From contig JALGQZ010000014.1 in the NCBI GenBank assembly GCA_023105745.1, forward strand, positions 9,853,888 to 9,917,887: 64,000 nucleotides of DNA, given 5' to 3'. A program made the position numbers and the translations under genes. How positions within the stretch are numbered: position 1 is the first letter of the stretch; the number at the start of each line of letters is the position of its first letter. Source of the DNA: Austropuccinia psidii. Lineage: Eukaryota; Basidiomycota; Pucciniomycetes; Pucciniales; Sphaerophragmiaceae. Below, piece by piece: positions 33,556 through 44,338 of the stretch. Below the pieces are notes generated by a model. The model was not told the origin of the DNA. It worked only from the letters and a program-made list of their open reading frames with translations, and did no database searches.

Positions 33556-36500
33556 AATAATCGGTTCTTTTGCGCAAAAGAATGGCATACCCATCCTTTG
33601 CGAAAACAATTATTCTGAGTGGGATGCCGCCATCAGGGCATTCTTTTTATACATAGGCTTTCTAGACTATATCAACGGTGATTCCAACCCACCATCGGAA
33701 CCAACTTCGGATTCCTTCTTTAAATATAAGGAAATAAAACAAAAAGCTGCTGGCGTTATTTGCCAATCACTCAACACCAATAACCGTGCAAAGTTCCTAA
33801 CCAAGGAAAATGAAAAGGATCCTCTAGAACTATACACCTCGATCTCTTCATACTATCAATCCAATCAAAGCAAAAATCAGGCCAGAATTTTTTGTGATCT
33901 ACTGTTTGTCACCTGCAAAGACAATGAATTACAAAAATTCATCAGCGACATTCAAATTCAACTTATGAATCTCAATGCAGTGGGAATTCGTGTGGGAAAG
34001 CCACCAAGTGTGATTGACATATCAGACGAATTGTTAGCAGAGATAATCACCAGCAAACTCTCAGGAGGATATGACAACCTGAAGAGAATCATATATGAGA
34101 CACGACCCTTAGAGACAATCAAAGTTGTCTCTAAAATTGATGACTATATCAGAGACAGCTATACTGCTGCGAAAGAATCTGATAAGAATCACACAATCAA
34201 ATCCAAATCAGCATACAAAGCACAGAATTTTCCTTACTGCAGCAATGGGAAACATAATCCCTTGACAAAACACTCAATTGAAGAATGTAGACAACTCAAA
34301 AACAAAGATAAACAAAAACAAACAAATGAAAAACAACATTACAAGAAAAAGAAAGCTAACTCAGCAAACACAAACCAAGAACCAATGTTTGAAGAAAGTT
34401 ATTCTTCCTCTGAGGAAAATCCTGTAGTTAGGTACTCTAAAGCTTTTGTAACGAAATGTAGCCCACAAAGTTTGAAACCTTATCTTGATACTGCCGCCTC
34501 AAGCCATATGGTAGGAGACAAGGGAGCCTTTTTGACATACACTAGGAAAGACATGTCAGTTGAAACAGCTAATGGCTCACAAACGCCAGCACTGGGTCAT
34601 GGTAATGTTCAATTTCTTTCGAATGGCAAAAAGGTAACACTACATTGTCTACATGTACCAAACTTAGCAGAGACCCTTATCAGCATGGGGAAGCTCTGGA
34701 AGTCAGGTTTTACGATTCAAAAAACAAAGAACCATCTATTCTCCATTAAAAGAGGGAACAACACACTAATGAAAGGAGAAGTGTTGGATAATCTATTCAT
34801 CCTCGACATGGAACTCTGTTTTCTGGAATCAGCTGTTGCTTCAATAGCTAAGTCACCCGAATTATTGCACAAAAGAGCAGGACATCCTGGGAATGATATT
34901 CTTCGAAGGATGCATCCCAACATAAACACTATGGGATTTTGCGAAGCCTGTGCATTAGGGAAATCAAAACAGTTACCGTATGAGGGGACTTTACCCCGGG
35001 CAAAATCCCCTGGACATACAATCCATTCTGACCTTTCTGGTAGAATCTCACCACCAAGCATAGGAGGAGGGAACTACTACCTCAAATTAACAGATGACCA
35101 CAGTCGATTCAAGTCCATTTACATTTTAAAACACAAATCAGATGCAGAAGCAGCGATTAATGACTATGTGCATGAGGTTGAAAGGAAACATGGTTATTGT
35201 GTCAAAGTCTTTGTCAATGACAATGGAGGTGAATACCTCTCGTCAGCACTCCAGAAATTCCTCAAGAGTAAGGGGATAAGGATGCAGTTCACAGCACCAT
35301 ATTCTCCAAAACAAAACCCAGTATCAGAAAGAGGAAACAGGGAAACTAGTGAAAAAGCAAGGACTCTTCTCTTTACATCAAATCTCCCCCCTTCTTTCTG
35401 GGGAGAAGCGGTTGTCACCAGCACCTTTCTAGAAAATATCACCCCATGTAGCACGATCGATAATAAAACACCCTTTGAATTATGGAACAAGACAAAATTT
35501 GACTTATCACGGCTGAGGACATTCGGCTGTTGTTGCTATGTCAACATACCAAAAACCCTTCGCAAAGGAAAGTTTGATGTTACATCAATGAAAGGTATTT
35601 TTCTTGGTTATGATCCTGACAAACACAACTGGCGATTAATGCTGGAAAATGGAAAAATCACAAAAAGTCATGATGTAGTATTCAATGAAGACGAGTTCCC
35701 CAAACCTCCTGAAGTACATGGACCTTGTAGTGATCTCACATTAAATAATGACAATGAAGTTGACACCACCTTTACAAAACATCATGACAACAACTATAAT
35801 GTTACTGAGGAATTGCGGCATCATATTGAGGCCTGTGAATCTGAACGTCACAGTATAAGTAGTGAGTCGTCTCTCACGATCCAACCAAACAAGCCTGGAT
35901 GGGATTACAGGCTCACATCCAATCAAGCACCAAAACACGTAACCGCTGACATTAACGAATCAAACATCCTTACAACAAAAAGAAGGGCAAATGCAGCAAT
36001 CACCCCAAGCTTTAAAAATCCTACCACATGGAAAGAAGCAATGTCCCAACCAGATAAATTACTATGGATTGAAGCCTTGAAAACTGAACTTAAGAATCTA
36101 ACCTCAAGAGGCGTTGTCATAGAGACAACATTACCTGAACAATGCAGACCAGTCGGAAATTCTGTTCAGTTTAAAAGGAAGTTTGACAATGACGGAAACT
36201 TGATCAAAAACAAAGTGCGCATCTGTGCGCAAGGTTTCTCTCAGAAACATGGCATCGACTACGATAACACCTTCTCTTCAACAGGAAAATTCAGTTCGCT
36301 ACGATGCTTGCTCACAATTGCTGCTAATGACAATCTAGAAGTCCATCACATGGATGCAGTTGCAGCCTTTCTCAACCCAGTTTTGAATGAAGAAATCTAC
36401 ATGAAAATACCCAATTTCTTGTCATCCAATTCACCTGGAAAAGTATGGCGACTACAAAAACCCCTATATGGTCTGAAACAATCATCGCGATACTGGTTCT

Positions 36501-37576
36501 TAGAACTCACAAAGTTCCTCAAATCAATCAATCTCCTTCCCAGCAAAGCTGACCCATGCATGTTTGTCTCTGATGACCCTCAGTGGAAATGTTTTGTTCA
36601 CATTCATGTTGACGACATGACGGTAGCATCCAATAATGTATCAAAATTCAAGAAACAAATAATGCGACGATTTGAAATGGAAGACCTCGGTCCAGCCACT
36701 TTTGTCCTAGGCATCAAGTTATCACGGAATAGGGACACCAAGCAAATTTTCTTATCGCAAAACACATACATCAAGGATCTACTTGACAGTTACAACATGA
36801 CAAACTGCAAACCCGTATCAACACCCATGGTATCCAATTCAAGACTTGCTATAGCATCTGACGAAGATCACCAAAAATTTATGCTGCTGAACAAAAATTA
36901 CCGACAAGCAATTGGAAAAATTAGTTATCTCCAAGTAGCAACACGGGCGGACCTGGCATTTGCCACTTCACAACTTTCCCAGTTCTTGGAAAAGCCAGGT
37001 TTGGCTCACTGGCTTGCATTCAAGCACCTGTTACGATACCTTGCTGGCACCAAAGATCTTGCACTTTGCCTAGGTGGTGGAAACACCTCTCTCTGTACTT
37101 ATAGTGACGCTGACTATGCTAACTGCATCGACACTCGTCGTTCGGTATCAGGCTTCATAACGATGGTAGGAAATAGCTTCATTAATTGGAAAAGTAAAAA
37201 ACAAGGTACAGTGTCTACTTCTTCCTGTGAGGCGGAATATAAAGCGCAATATGAGGGTGGTAAGGAACTGCTATGGTCAGCACGACTCCTTGAAGATCTC
37301 AAAATACCAGTTCCGAGACCGTTACAACTTTTTGGAGACAACCAGGGGGCAATTTCTCTGGCAAACAATCCACAAGTTATCGACAGATCAAAACATTTTG
37401 ACATTATACTACATTGGATTCAAGAGAAAACAGCAGATGGCATGCTGAAAGTAGATTATGTTGCGACTCAAAACATGCTGGCTGATGGTCTAACCAAGGC
37501 CTTGGCTCGACCAGCACATCTAATTTTTTTGAAAAATATTGGATTAAGTAATGTCATGAGTGAGGGGGGATCTTAG
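33542..37576 (+). CDS. Copia Gag-Pol polyprotein, 1344 aa, intact
   Basis: Order by residue: Gag (about 1-280) with zinc knuckle C233-x4-H238-x5-H244-x4-C249; aspartic protease with YLDTAASSHM (D316); integrase with H443, H448, C467, C470 and the catalytic triad D497, D560, E596 (35 residues between the last two); reverse transcriptase with HVDDM (D1024, D1025); RNase H with D1189, E1230, D1266. The only in-frame ATG near the 5' end is the one inside the primer site, so it is the natural start. The stop TAG (37574-37576) lies 4 bases into the 3' LTR. The protein would package, copy and insert the element. Gag and Pol share one frame, so no frameshift is needed. No broken motif was seen. Confidence 0.95.
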   Translation: MCPDAIIGSFAQKNGIPILCENNYSEWDAAIRAFFLYIGFLDYINGDSNPPSEPTSDSFFKYKEIKQKAAGVICQSLNTNNRAKFLTKENEKDPLELYTSISSYYQSNQSKNQARIFCDLLFVTCKDNELQKFISDIQIQLMNLNAVGIRVGKPPSVIDISDELLAEIITSKLSGGYDNLKRIIYETRPLETIKVVSKIDDYIRDSYTAAKESDKNHTIKSKSAYKAQNFPYCSNGKHNPLTKHSIEECRQLKNKDKQKQTNEKQHYKKKKANSANTNQEPMFEESYSSSEENPVVRYSKAFVTKCSPQSLKPYLDTAASSHMVGDKGAFLTYTRKDMSVETANGSQTPALGHGNVQFLSNGKKVTLHCLHVPNLAETLISMGKLWKSGFTIQKTKNHLFSIKRGNNTLMKGEVLDNLFILDMELCFLESAVASIAKSPELLHKRAGHPGNDILRRMHPNINTMGFCEACALGKSKQLPYEGTLPRAKSPGHTIHSDLSGRISPPSIGGGNYYLKLTDDHSRFKSIYILKHKSDAEAAINDYVHEVERKHGYCVKVFVNDNGGEYLSSALQKFLKSKGIRMQFTAPYSPKQNPVSERGNRETSEKARTLLFTSNLPPSFWGEAVVTSTFLENITPCSTIDNKTPFELWNKTKFDLSRLRTFGCCCYVNIPKTLRKGKFDVTSMKGIFLGYDPDKHNWRLMLENGKITKSHDVVFNEDEFPKPPEVHGPCSDLTLNNDNEVDTTFTKHHDNNYNVTEELRHHIEACESERHSISSESSLTIQPNKPGWDYRLTSNQAPKHVTADINESNILTTKRRANAAITPSFKNPTTWKEAMSQPDKLLWIEALKTELKNLTSRGVVIETTLPEQCRPVGNSVQFKRKFDNDGNLIKNKVRICAQGFSQKHGIDYDNTFSSTGKFSSLRCLLTIAANDNLEVHHMDAVAAFLNPVLNEEIYMKIPNFLSSNSPGKVWRLQKPLYGLKQSSRYWFLELTKFLKSINLLPSKADPCMFVSDDPQWKCFVHIHVDDMTVASNNVSKFKKQIMRRFEMEDLGPATFVLGIKLSRNRDTKQIFLSQNTYIKDLLDSYNMTNCKPVSTPMVSNSRLAIASDEDHQKFMLLNKNYRQAIGKISYLQVATRADLAFATSQLSQFLEKPGLAHWLAFKHLLRYLAGTKDLALCLGGGNTSLCTYSDADYANCIDTRRSVSGFITMVGNSFINWKSKKQGTVSTSSCEAEYKAQYEGGKELLWSARLLEDLKIPVPRPLQLFGDNQGAISLANNPQVIDRSKHFDIILHWIQEKTADGMLKVDYVATQNMLADGLTKALARPAHLIFLKNIGLSNVMSEGGS
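37558..37570 (+). other. Polypurine tract of the intact Copia element
   Basis: GAGTGAGGGGGGA ends at the LTR boundary and also encodes the last residues of the polyprotein (EGG). Confidence 0.8.
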
Positions 37577-38030
37577 AAGATACTTAGAGAATAGCTAGCA
37601 CTCATTACATATTAGAAAAACCTCATAAAAGAGGTGTTCCAATCACCCCAATCAATTTGTTGGGAATAGTGATTGGAACTGTTGTCAACATAAAAAGAGT
37701 CGATGGGATAACTCTTGTCAACCCATCGACTCATACTCTTTCTTATCTTACACCATTAGGTGTGCAGTCATTTGTCGTTGTCTCTCCAAATACATCATAA
37801 GGTACTAATACCTTATTAAGCAGGTTAGTTAAAGTCAGTATCAATATTGCAATTCTATCGACTCATACTCTTTCTTATCTTACACCATTAGGTGTGCAGT
37901 CATTTGTCGTTGTCTCTCCAAATACATCATAAGGTACTAATACCTTATTAAGCAGGTGTGCAGTCATTTGTCGTTGTCTCTCCAAATACATCATAAGGTA
38001 CTAATACCTTATTAAGCAGCTACTCTTTTA
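37571..38030 (+). repeat. 3' LTR of the intact Copia element
   Basis: 460 bp with no difference from 33078-33537 that I could find, including all three 64-bp internal copies. It supplies the stop codon of the polyprotein gene. Confidence 0.95.
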
Positions 38031-38035
38031 AGGAA

Positions 38036-40101
38036 ATATTCTTTGTAGTAACCTATTCATCAAGGGAAGTGGCAAAATAGTAAGAAATTGTTCATAAGAG
38101 CATCATATAGGAGTTTATGTTATAATGTTTTAAAATGTCGTTAGTCTAAAATTGAAGCTCTAAATTGAGGAAAACTAATTCATAGATCATAACAAGTTAA
38201 AATAATTTTGGATATGTTTTGAGTAGACAATTTAAAAGGGATGGTATAATAAAAATAGTTTAGCTTCCCAAACTTAGACCATAATGTGTACTTGGAAAAG
38301 TTTTCATAAATACTTTCAGTGTTTTATTGGTTGAAAATAAGATGGTGAATGGTCCTTTCTAAATAATTTCGGGATGAAATTTGTGAAAAATTGGTCGGGT
38401 TTACAGCTTTGGGCCAATATTCATTGGGAATATCTGAATTGACCTGAAGACATCTAGCCTTGCTCAAAATTGTTCTGTTGGGAATTTTGGAAAGAAAATT
38501 CTTCTGAGATGTGTATTGGAAAGAAACGATGTTAACAAAGACATGTTTTTTTTTGGCTAGTTTGCTGAATTTTTGATTGAGAACTTAACTTCCCCCATTT
38601 TTTATGGTATTCTTCACTTTTTTAGGATGAAGATGTTTAATGTGATTTTTTTAAATAACAAACCTCTCACTAACATGGCTATTTAATATTAATTGTGTAT
38701 ATTAAATAATATAAAGAAGTAAAAATTTCCTAACATCGAATGGGGTGATATCAGTACAAGAATTCCTAATTGAAGGAAATCGATCTTTTTTCACACCTTG
38801 CGGAGGTTTACTTTGAAGGGTATAGTTTCCATTCTTCTGAATTCATCAGGATTTAATAATTAATTATGTAATGATTGATATAAGACAAATATTCAAGATA
38901 CTGTAAAAGGCACAGAAGATGGGGATTGTTCTCTATTTAAGCTAGAAGTTACCTGTCAATATTGAAAAATCCTCATAATCAGTTCATTTTTTTATCAATT
39001 CATCTTTTCAATTTGTTTCTTTAAATAATTTAACATATTATTGTGAATATCAACGCAAATTTCTAAAAAAAAATAATGTGAGAAATAGGTGATAGTTTTC
39101 CATAAAAGTATCTATAAGGATAGTAATTAAGAATGTCAATCAATTAATGAGCAATCGCTGTAGCCATAGTCAGAAAAGTGGAAGGGGTTCTTTTAAGTTG
39201 AATCACTCTAATGAAATAGAAGAATAGGCTAATTATTAAGTGGAGGTAATTAAATTCAACTTTTAATTTTAGCCAAGATAGAAAAGTGATAGATATATTC
39301 AGACTCTTCAAATAGTACCAGTGACCATGAATTCTGTAAAATGAGTTTTTAATTCAATGTTATTAGAATTAGGGTCAATATTTAATTAAATAGTTAATTA
39401 ACCAATTCATTATATATAGGAATTTTATCATTATCCAAATCATTATTTTGTTATTCATTAATTATTAACTAATACTACTCCTATTAGGTTTTGGTATTTG
39501 ATATATATTATAAATAAGTGACCAAAGATTCTTTAATCATAACTACTCTCACATAACTAAATGATAGTTATTTAAGCTGTAAATTGACACCATAAAAAAA
39601 CTTTAATAAGAGAACTACTAGGTTCTTATAGCTCTTTGTTAATGAAAAACTCAAGTGCCTTACCAGCTGCATAAACTAATGATCCTGATTATTATAGATC
39701 ATATTATGGTATCTCAAGCAAATTGAAACTGAAGATAAATGATAGGTATAGCTGGTCTCACTGGAATACAAAATAGGATAGTTCTTTTACTTACAAAGAA
39801 GATCAGTAATTTTTTGATCAAAAATGGTATGAAAATTACAAGTTCAACCAAAATTCAGAGAAAAATAAGACATTTTCTATTTCAATTCTGCAATTAATTT
39901 AACTCTGTGAATTTTTCTTCTATCTTGGCTCAAAATTTAGCATTCATTAAGAGCTCAATTATTCATCCTCTTATTTTGGTAAAAATTCTATATCATCAAT
40001 GTGTAACCAACTTCAAAATTTACTCAATTTCACCTACTATCCAATGAACTCGTTGAAACAACATTTATTCAAATTAAAAAAAGGATATTCCTAATCTTTT
40101 A
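38036..40101. other. AT-rich stretch with no recognisable gene
   Basis: Continuation of the DNA left of the Copia insertion (32843-33072). Only short open frames and no motif I recognise. Confidence 0.5.
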
Positions 40102-41826
40102 TGTAAGGTTTTAGTATGAAACACAAAGTAAAAATTACTCATATATTACTTATTGTACTCTGAATTTCCTAGTTGAAATGAATAATAAGATTAAAAATAA
40201 TGATGATGATAAAGTGTTATTATATTTATGGTGTAAAAATATGTATATGATTTGAAAATAATAGAAGAATAAAATAAAATGAATATATTTATATATTTAT
40301 GGCAATATATTATTGTTACAAAAAAAAATACAAAATGCATGTGGAATTGTTATTTAATCATAAAAAAACAATTTTACTAATTTTCAAGTTATATATTAAT
40401 ATTAATAAAAGAATTATTGAGAATAATAAAAGAGGAGAGCTATTGTAATAAGATGAAATAAACTACTTTTGACACTTGATATGATAATTTTGTTTTCTTT
40501 CACACCTAAGAATTTCAATAAAGCTCATTGAAATTGTATTGACAACAAAAAATAGAGATAAATACAATTCTTACTATTTTTATGTGGATTTAGAGATTTT
40601 AAGAGAAATTGAAAAATGACAATAAATTATTGATGTAATCACATAGAAAATTGTGATTAATGCAGGATATGACTTTGGTATTGAATAATATAAGAGTTTT
40701 ATATTAAAGAATAAATAATATTACATTTTTATCAAATTTTTTATTGGATTTGGTTTGTCTGAGAGGAAAACAGAGGTAGAAGGGTTCCTTTTATAGTAAT
40801 AATTCCCTCTAGTAAATTTGTACTGATATGATCCACTGTAATTGATGAATATTTTAAATTTTGGTTATGAGTAAATCATTGTTAAACCTTTTTATCTAAT
40901 TATTACACTTTCTTTTATGGTATCACTATAAAGCTAATTTTCTGACATAATAAGCTTAGAATACGAGTTATTTCTGTTTATTTAAGTAGTTTTAAGAATG
41001 AAATACTAATATACAGCAGTTTTATCTCTTATTCAACTGCTAAACTTAAAATGAGATTACATTTACAGATCAGAAATGATCATTTTTAAGCCTTAGCTTT
41101 AATCCTTAATAATTTTTGATTTCTTCAGGAAAAGGCAATCCAAAGAGTGAATTCTAATAGCTTGGAATTTCTTTACTAATTTTTCAAGAGGATCTCATTA
41201 CATCATCAAAACTCTATTTTTGATCATTTTCTTGTAGCTCATCTCTTCTGTCAAAATTGCCATTTTAGAGTTTAAACCATGATTTCACAGGGTTATACCT
41301 TGAATATAATGATAAGAATTACTTAATTCTTCACGTATGAGGTAGTTTAATCTTGTTATCCAACTTCTTTTCATCACTTTCAATTTTGAGTGGTCAACTG
41401 ATATTTCTATTTTAACCAATTTCCCCCTATTATTCTTAGCCATGTTTACAACTTGCCAAAAAGTTCATATATTCCTTTTTAAAGTTATTTTGTGGTCACT
41501 TTGATTTTTAATAAAGTCTTTATAATGAATATTTCAAAAGATATGATCTAAAAATCATGAATATATGCACTGATAATAAAAGTGTATATATCCAGGTGTC
41601 TCAGTAATTATTGGGTTTACAAATATGAATTTGTTGATGGGGAGTTCAATGGTGTAATGCCTTTGACATTTTTATTAATTGGAGTTTGAGATAATCAATA
41701 ATTGATGCTTTTTATGGCATTTTTTACTTATTTTAAGATTATAATCTTAATATATATTATCAAAATAATTTCTGTAATCTTTTTTGTGAGCTTTTTGGAT
41801 AGTTCATCATATCTCAAATGCTCACA
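40102..41826 (-). repeat. LTR of the 28191-30161 family, probably solo
   Basis: On the minus strand it starts TGTGAGCATTTGAGATATG and ends AAACCTTACA. Blocks such as CTGGATATATACACTTTT and the TATA/donor region match 28191-30161 in order. The flanks TTTTA (40097-40101) and GCTTA (41827-41831) agree at three of five bases, so the target duplication is unproven. 1725 bp, no coding DNA. Confidence 0.65.
40787..40795 (-). promoter_or_regulatory. LTR TATA box (minus strand)
   Basis: TATAAAAGG on the minus strand, followed by CTCTGTTTTCCTCTCAGAC and, 63 bp downstream, a donor-like GTAATA at 40724-40719. Confidence 0.5.
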
Positions 41827-41831
41827 GCTTA

Positions 41832-42687
41832 CATATAACCTAAGTAATTCATACTGTTGGAACTCCTCTGGTCTGGGATGAAAATGAGGCAGCGCCTGGA
41901 GGGGGAAATCACAAGTAACTAGTCGTTAATTGCTAATAACTCATTTATCCAATGGCGCAAGGGTGTATTTTCTGACGCTCATAAAATAATAAAGAAAATC
42001 TTCCTTGGAGGTCAAAAAACAAAATAAAATAAGTAACTGGCTTTATGGCTGAGGAAAAAATGATTCAGATATCTCAGCTCATACCCATTCAATATATAAT
42101 AAGGGAGGTAATGTTAGTAAAATAATTAATTTTGATATTTTGAATGAAATACTTGTTTGTTTGATTTTTATTTTTTTAGTAAAACTGGGTCAGTGGTTTC
42201 TTCTTGGTGATACATTTGTGGTAAGATGGGTTATTTAAGTGGTTCTGGAAAACGTGACAGGTTTTGATAAGTTTGCTTTTGCAAAGTTAGAGTGATAATA
42301 GAGTAAAATTACTTTTTTAAAGGATTATTATTTTTTGAGTATGTTTAATAATAAGATAAAATTGTATTTGTTAAATATAAAGGGTAAGATTCTTTGATAT
42401 TGGATGTTTGAAGGGCTAATTTAGTTTTAAATCTTGATAATTGGTGTTAATCTTACTGGATAAGATATTTTAATAGAGTATGAACCCTAGTCTTGGGTAC
42501 TGGATAATTTTCTTTTAATACTAAGCTGCAACTGAGCTTAACTACTGGTACATTTTCAACACTATAATTCCACTGAGCTTAGATAACAAGAAAGTAAATT
42601 CACTATATTATAGTGGATGACCTCCCAGGTGGGGGATGAATTATTCCTGTACTTATAATGTGTAGGGGATGAAATTTGCAGGGGGGA
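41832..42687 (-). other. Probable remainder of the LTR split at 56893, left end unresolved
   Basis: This stretch was next to 56893 before the old LTR inserted (flanks GGGGA/GGAGA). Because 56893-58005 is a minus-strand LTR interrupted after its TATA box, the rest of that LTR should lie here. No gene was seen. A GC-rich patch GCGCCTGGAGGGGG sits near 41892. The end of the LTR could not be located. Confidence 0.35.
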
Positions 42688-44338
42688 TGTGAGCCAGAAA
42701 GATATATATGACATACCAAGAAGGCCACAAATAATGTTTTATGAGGTTGATTTAGTCTTGAACAGACTTATCAATTGTATCTAAAATAAAAAATAATAAA
42801 TAAGAGTAATAAATAACAAAAAATAATAAAAAATAATAAGAAATAATAAGAAATAATAAAAATACCATAAAAAATAATAAAAAATAATAAAAAATAATAA
42901 AAAATAATAAAAAATAATAAAAAATAATAAAAAATAATAAAAAACAATAAAAAATTATAAAAAATAATAAATAATAATAAATATGAATAAAAAATAATAA
43001 AAAATAATAAAAAATAATCAAAATTAATAAAAAATAATAAAAAATAACAAAAAATAATAAAAAATAATAAAAAATAATAAAAATAATAAAAAATAATAAA
43101 AAATAATAAAAAATAATAAAAAATAATAAAAAATAATAAAAAATAATAAAAAATAATAAAAAATAATAAAAAATAATAAAAAATAATAAAAAATAATAAA
43201 AAATAATAAAAAATAATAAAAAATAATAAAAAATAATAAAAAATAATAAAAAATAATAAAAAATAATAAAAAATAATAAAAAATAATAAAAAATAATAAA
43301 AAATAATAAAAAAATAATAAAAAATAATAAAAAATAATAAAAAATAATAAAAAATAATAAAAAATAATAAAAAATAATAAAAAATAATAAAAAATAATAA
43401 AAAATAATAAAAAATAATAAAAAATAATAAAAAATAATAAAAAATAATAAAAAATAATAAAAAATAATAAAAAATAATAAAAAATAATAAAAAATAATAA
43501 AAAATAATAAAAAATAATAAAAAATAATAAAAGATAATAAAAAATAATAAAAAATAATAAAAAATAATAAAAAATAATAAAAAATAATAAAAAATAATAA
43601 AAAATAATAAAAAATAATAAAAAATAATAAAAAATAATAAAAAATAATAAAAAATAATAAAAAATAATAAAAAATAATAAAAAATAATAAAAAATAATAA
43701 AAAATAATAAAAAATAATAAAAAATAATAAAAAATAATAAAAAATAATAAAAAATAATAAAAAATAATAAAAAATAATAAAAAATAATAAAAAATAATAA
43801 AAAATAATAAAAAATAATAAAAAATAATAAAAAATAATAAAAAATAATAAAAAATAATAAAAAATAATAAAAAATAATAAAAAATAATAAGAGATAAGTA
43901 TGAACTTTGTTGATAAACAAAGTAATAATTATTATTTCATTTTTGGATTTGACAACAAAAATAACCTAGGGTAGACCCATAGGGTGTTATACCCAAAAAT
44001 GTTTATTTCTTATGTTATTAGATGATTTAAGAATCTCACAGTACAATTGCAACTTTTTCTAATATTTTTTTTAAATTGTTAAATTTAATCTTATTTAAGC
44101 TTAAATTTAAATTTGCATAAGGTTTCTGCAAAGTTACCAGAATTTTAGTTAAAATTGAGGTGTTGTGTATATTTCCTGAATTGGCCAACAACTTTCCATA
44201 CAAAATGTAAATTCTGTATGAGCTCAATCTATAAGAGTTAAGGCCATAGTATGGATTAAATAAATCAAAGGGTAAAGTCTACAGAGAAAGGTGGGACAAA
44301 GGAAAAAGACAAAACAGAGCGGGGGTACCCAATGTTCT
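42688..44338 (+). repeat. Old LTR, left part (interrupted by the Gypsy element at 44339)
   Basis: Starts TGTGAGCCAGAAAGAT, then GGCCACAAATAATG. It is collinear with the LTRs at 44339 and 53111 except that a short AAAATAAAAAATAAC stretch has grown into the 1.1-kb minisatellite. It resumes at 55279. Outer flanks GGGGA (42683-42687) and GGAGA (56893-56897) are a likely mutated target duplication, which makes this a solo LTR. Confidence 0.75.
42783..43890. repeat. 10-bp minisatellite AAATAATAAA, about 1.1 kb
   Basis: About 110 copies of a 10-bp unit, imperfect at the left and almost perfect from about 43080, with one added A near 43311 and a few substitutions. On the minus strand TTTATTATTT has no stop in any frame, so long artificial Phe/Tyr/Leu/Ile frames arise. 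Confidence 0.95.

Larger units (their letters stand above)
33078..38030 (+). mobile_element. Intact, probably very young Ty1/Copia retrotransposon
   Basis: Two 460-bp LTRs (33078-33537 and 37571-38030) look identical base for base. AGGAA at 33073-33077 and 38031-38035 is a perfect target duplication. One uninterrupted gene of 1344 codons fills the whole interior from the primer site to the 3' LTR. All catalytic motifs are present. The LTR ends are TCTT...TTTA rather than TG...CA. It is compact (4953 bp) with no spacer between primer site, gene and LTR. It is the best candidate for an active element here. Confidence 0.95.

Noticed and set aside
34717..35490. Antisense frames inside the Copia gene (34717-35061, 35194-35490)
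   Set aside because: Shadows of the intact polyprotein gene; no motif or start context.
42752..43920. Long minus-strand open frames rich in Phe, Tyr, Leu and Ile (up to 298 codons)
   Set aside because: They are the 10-bp AAATAATAAA repeat read through; the unit has no stop in any minus-strand frame. Not genes.
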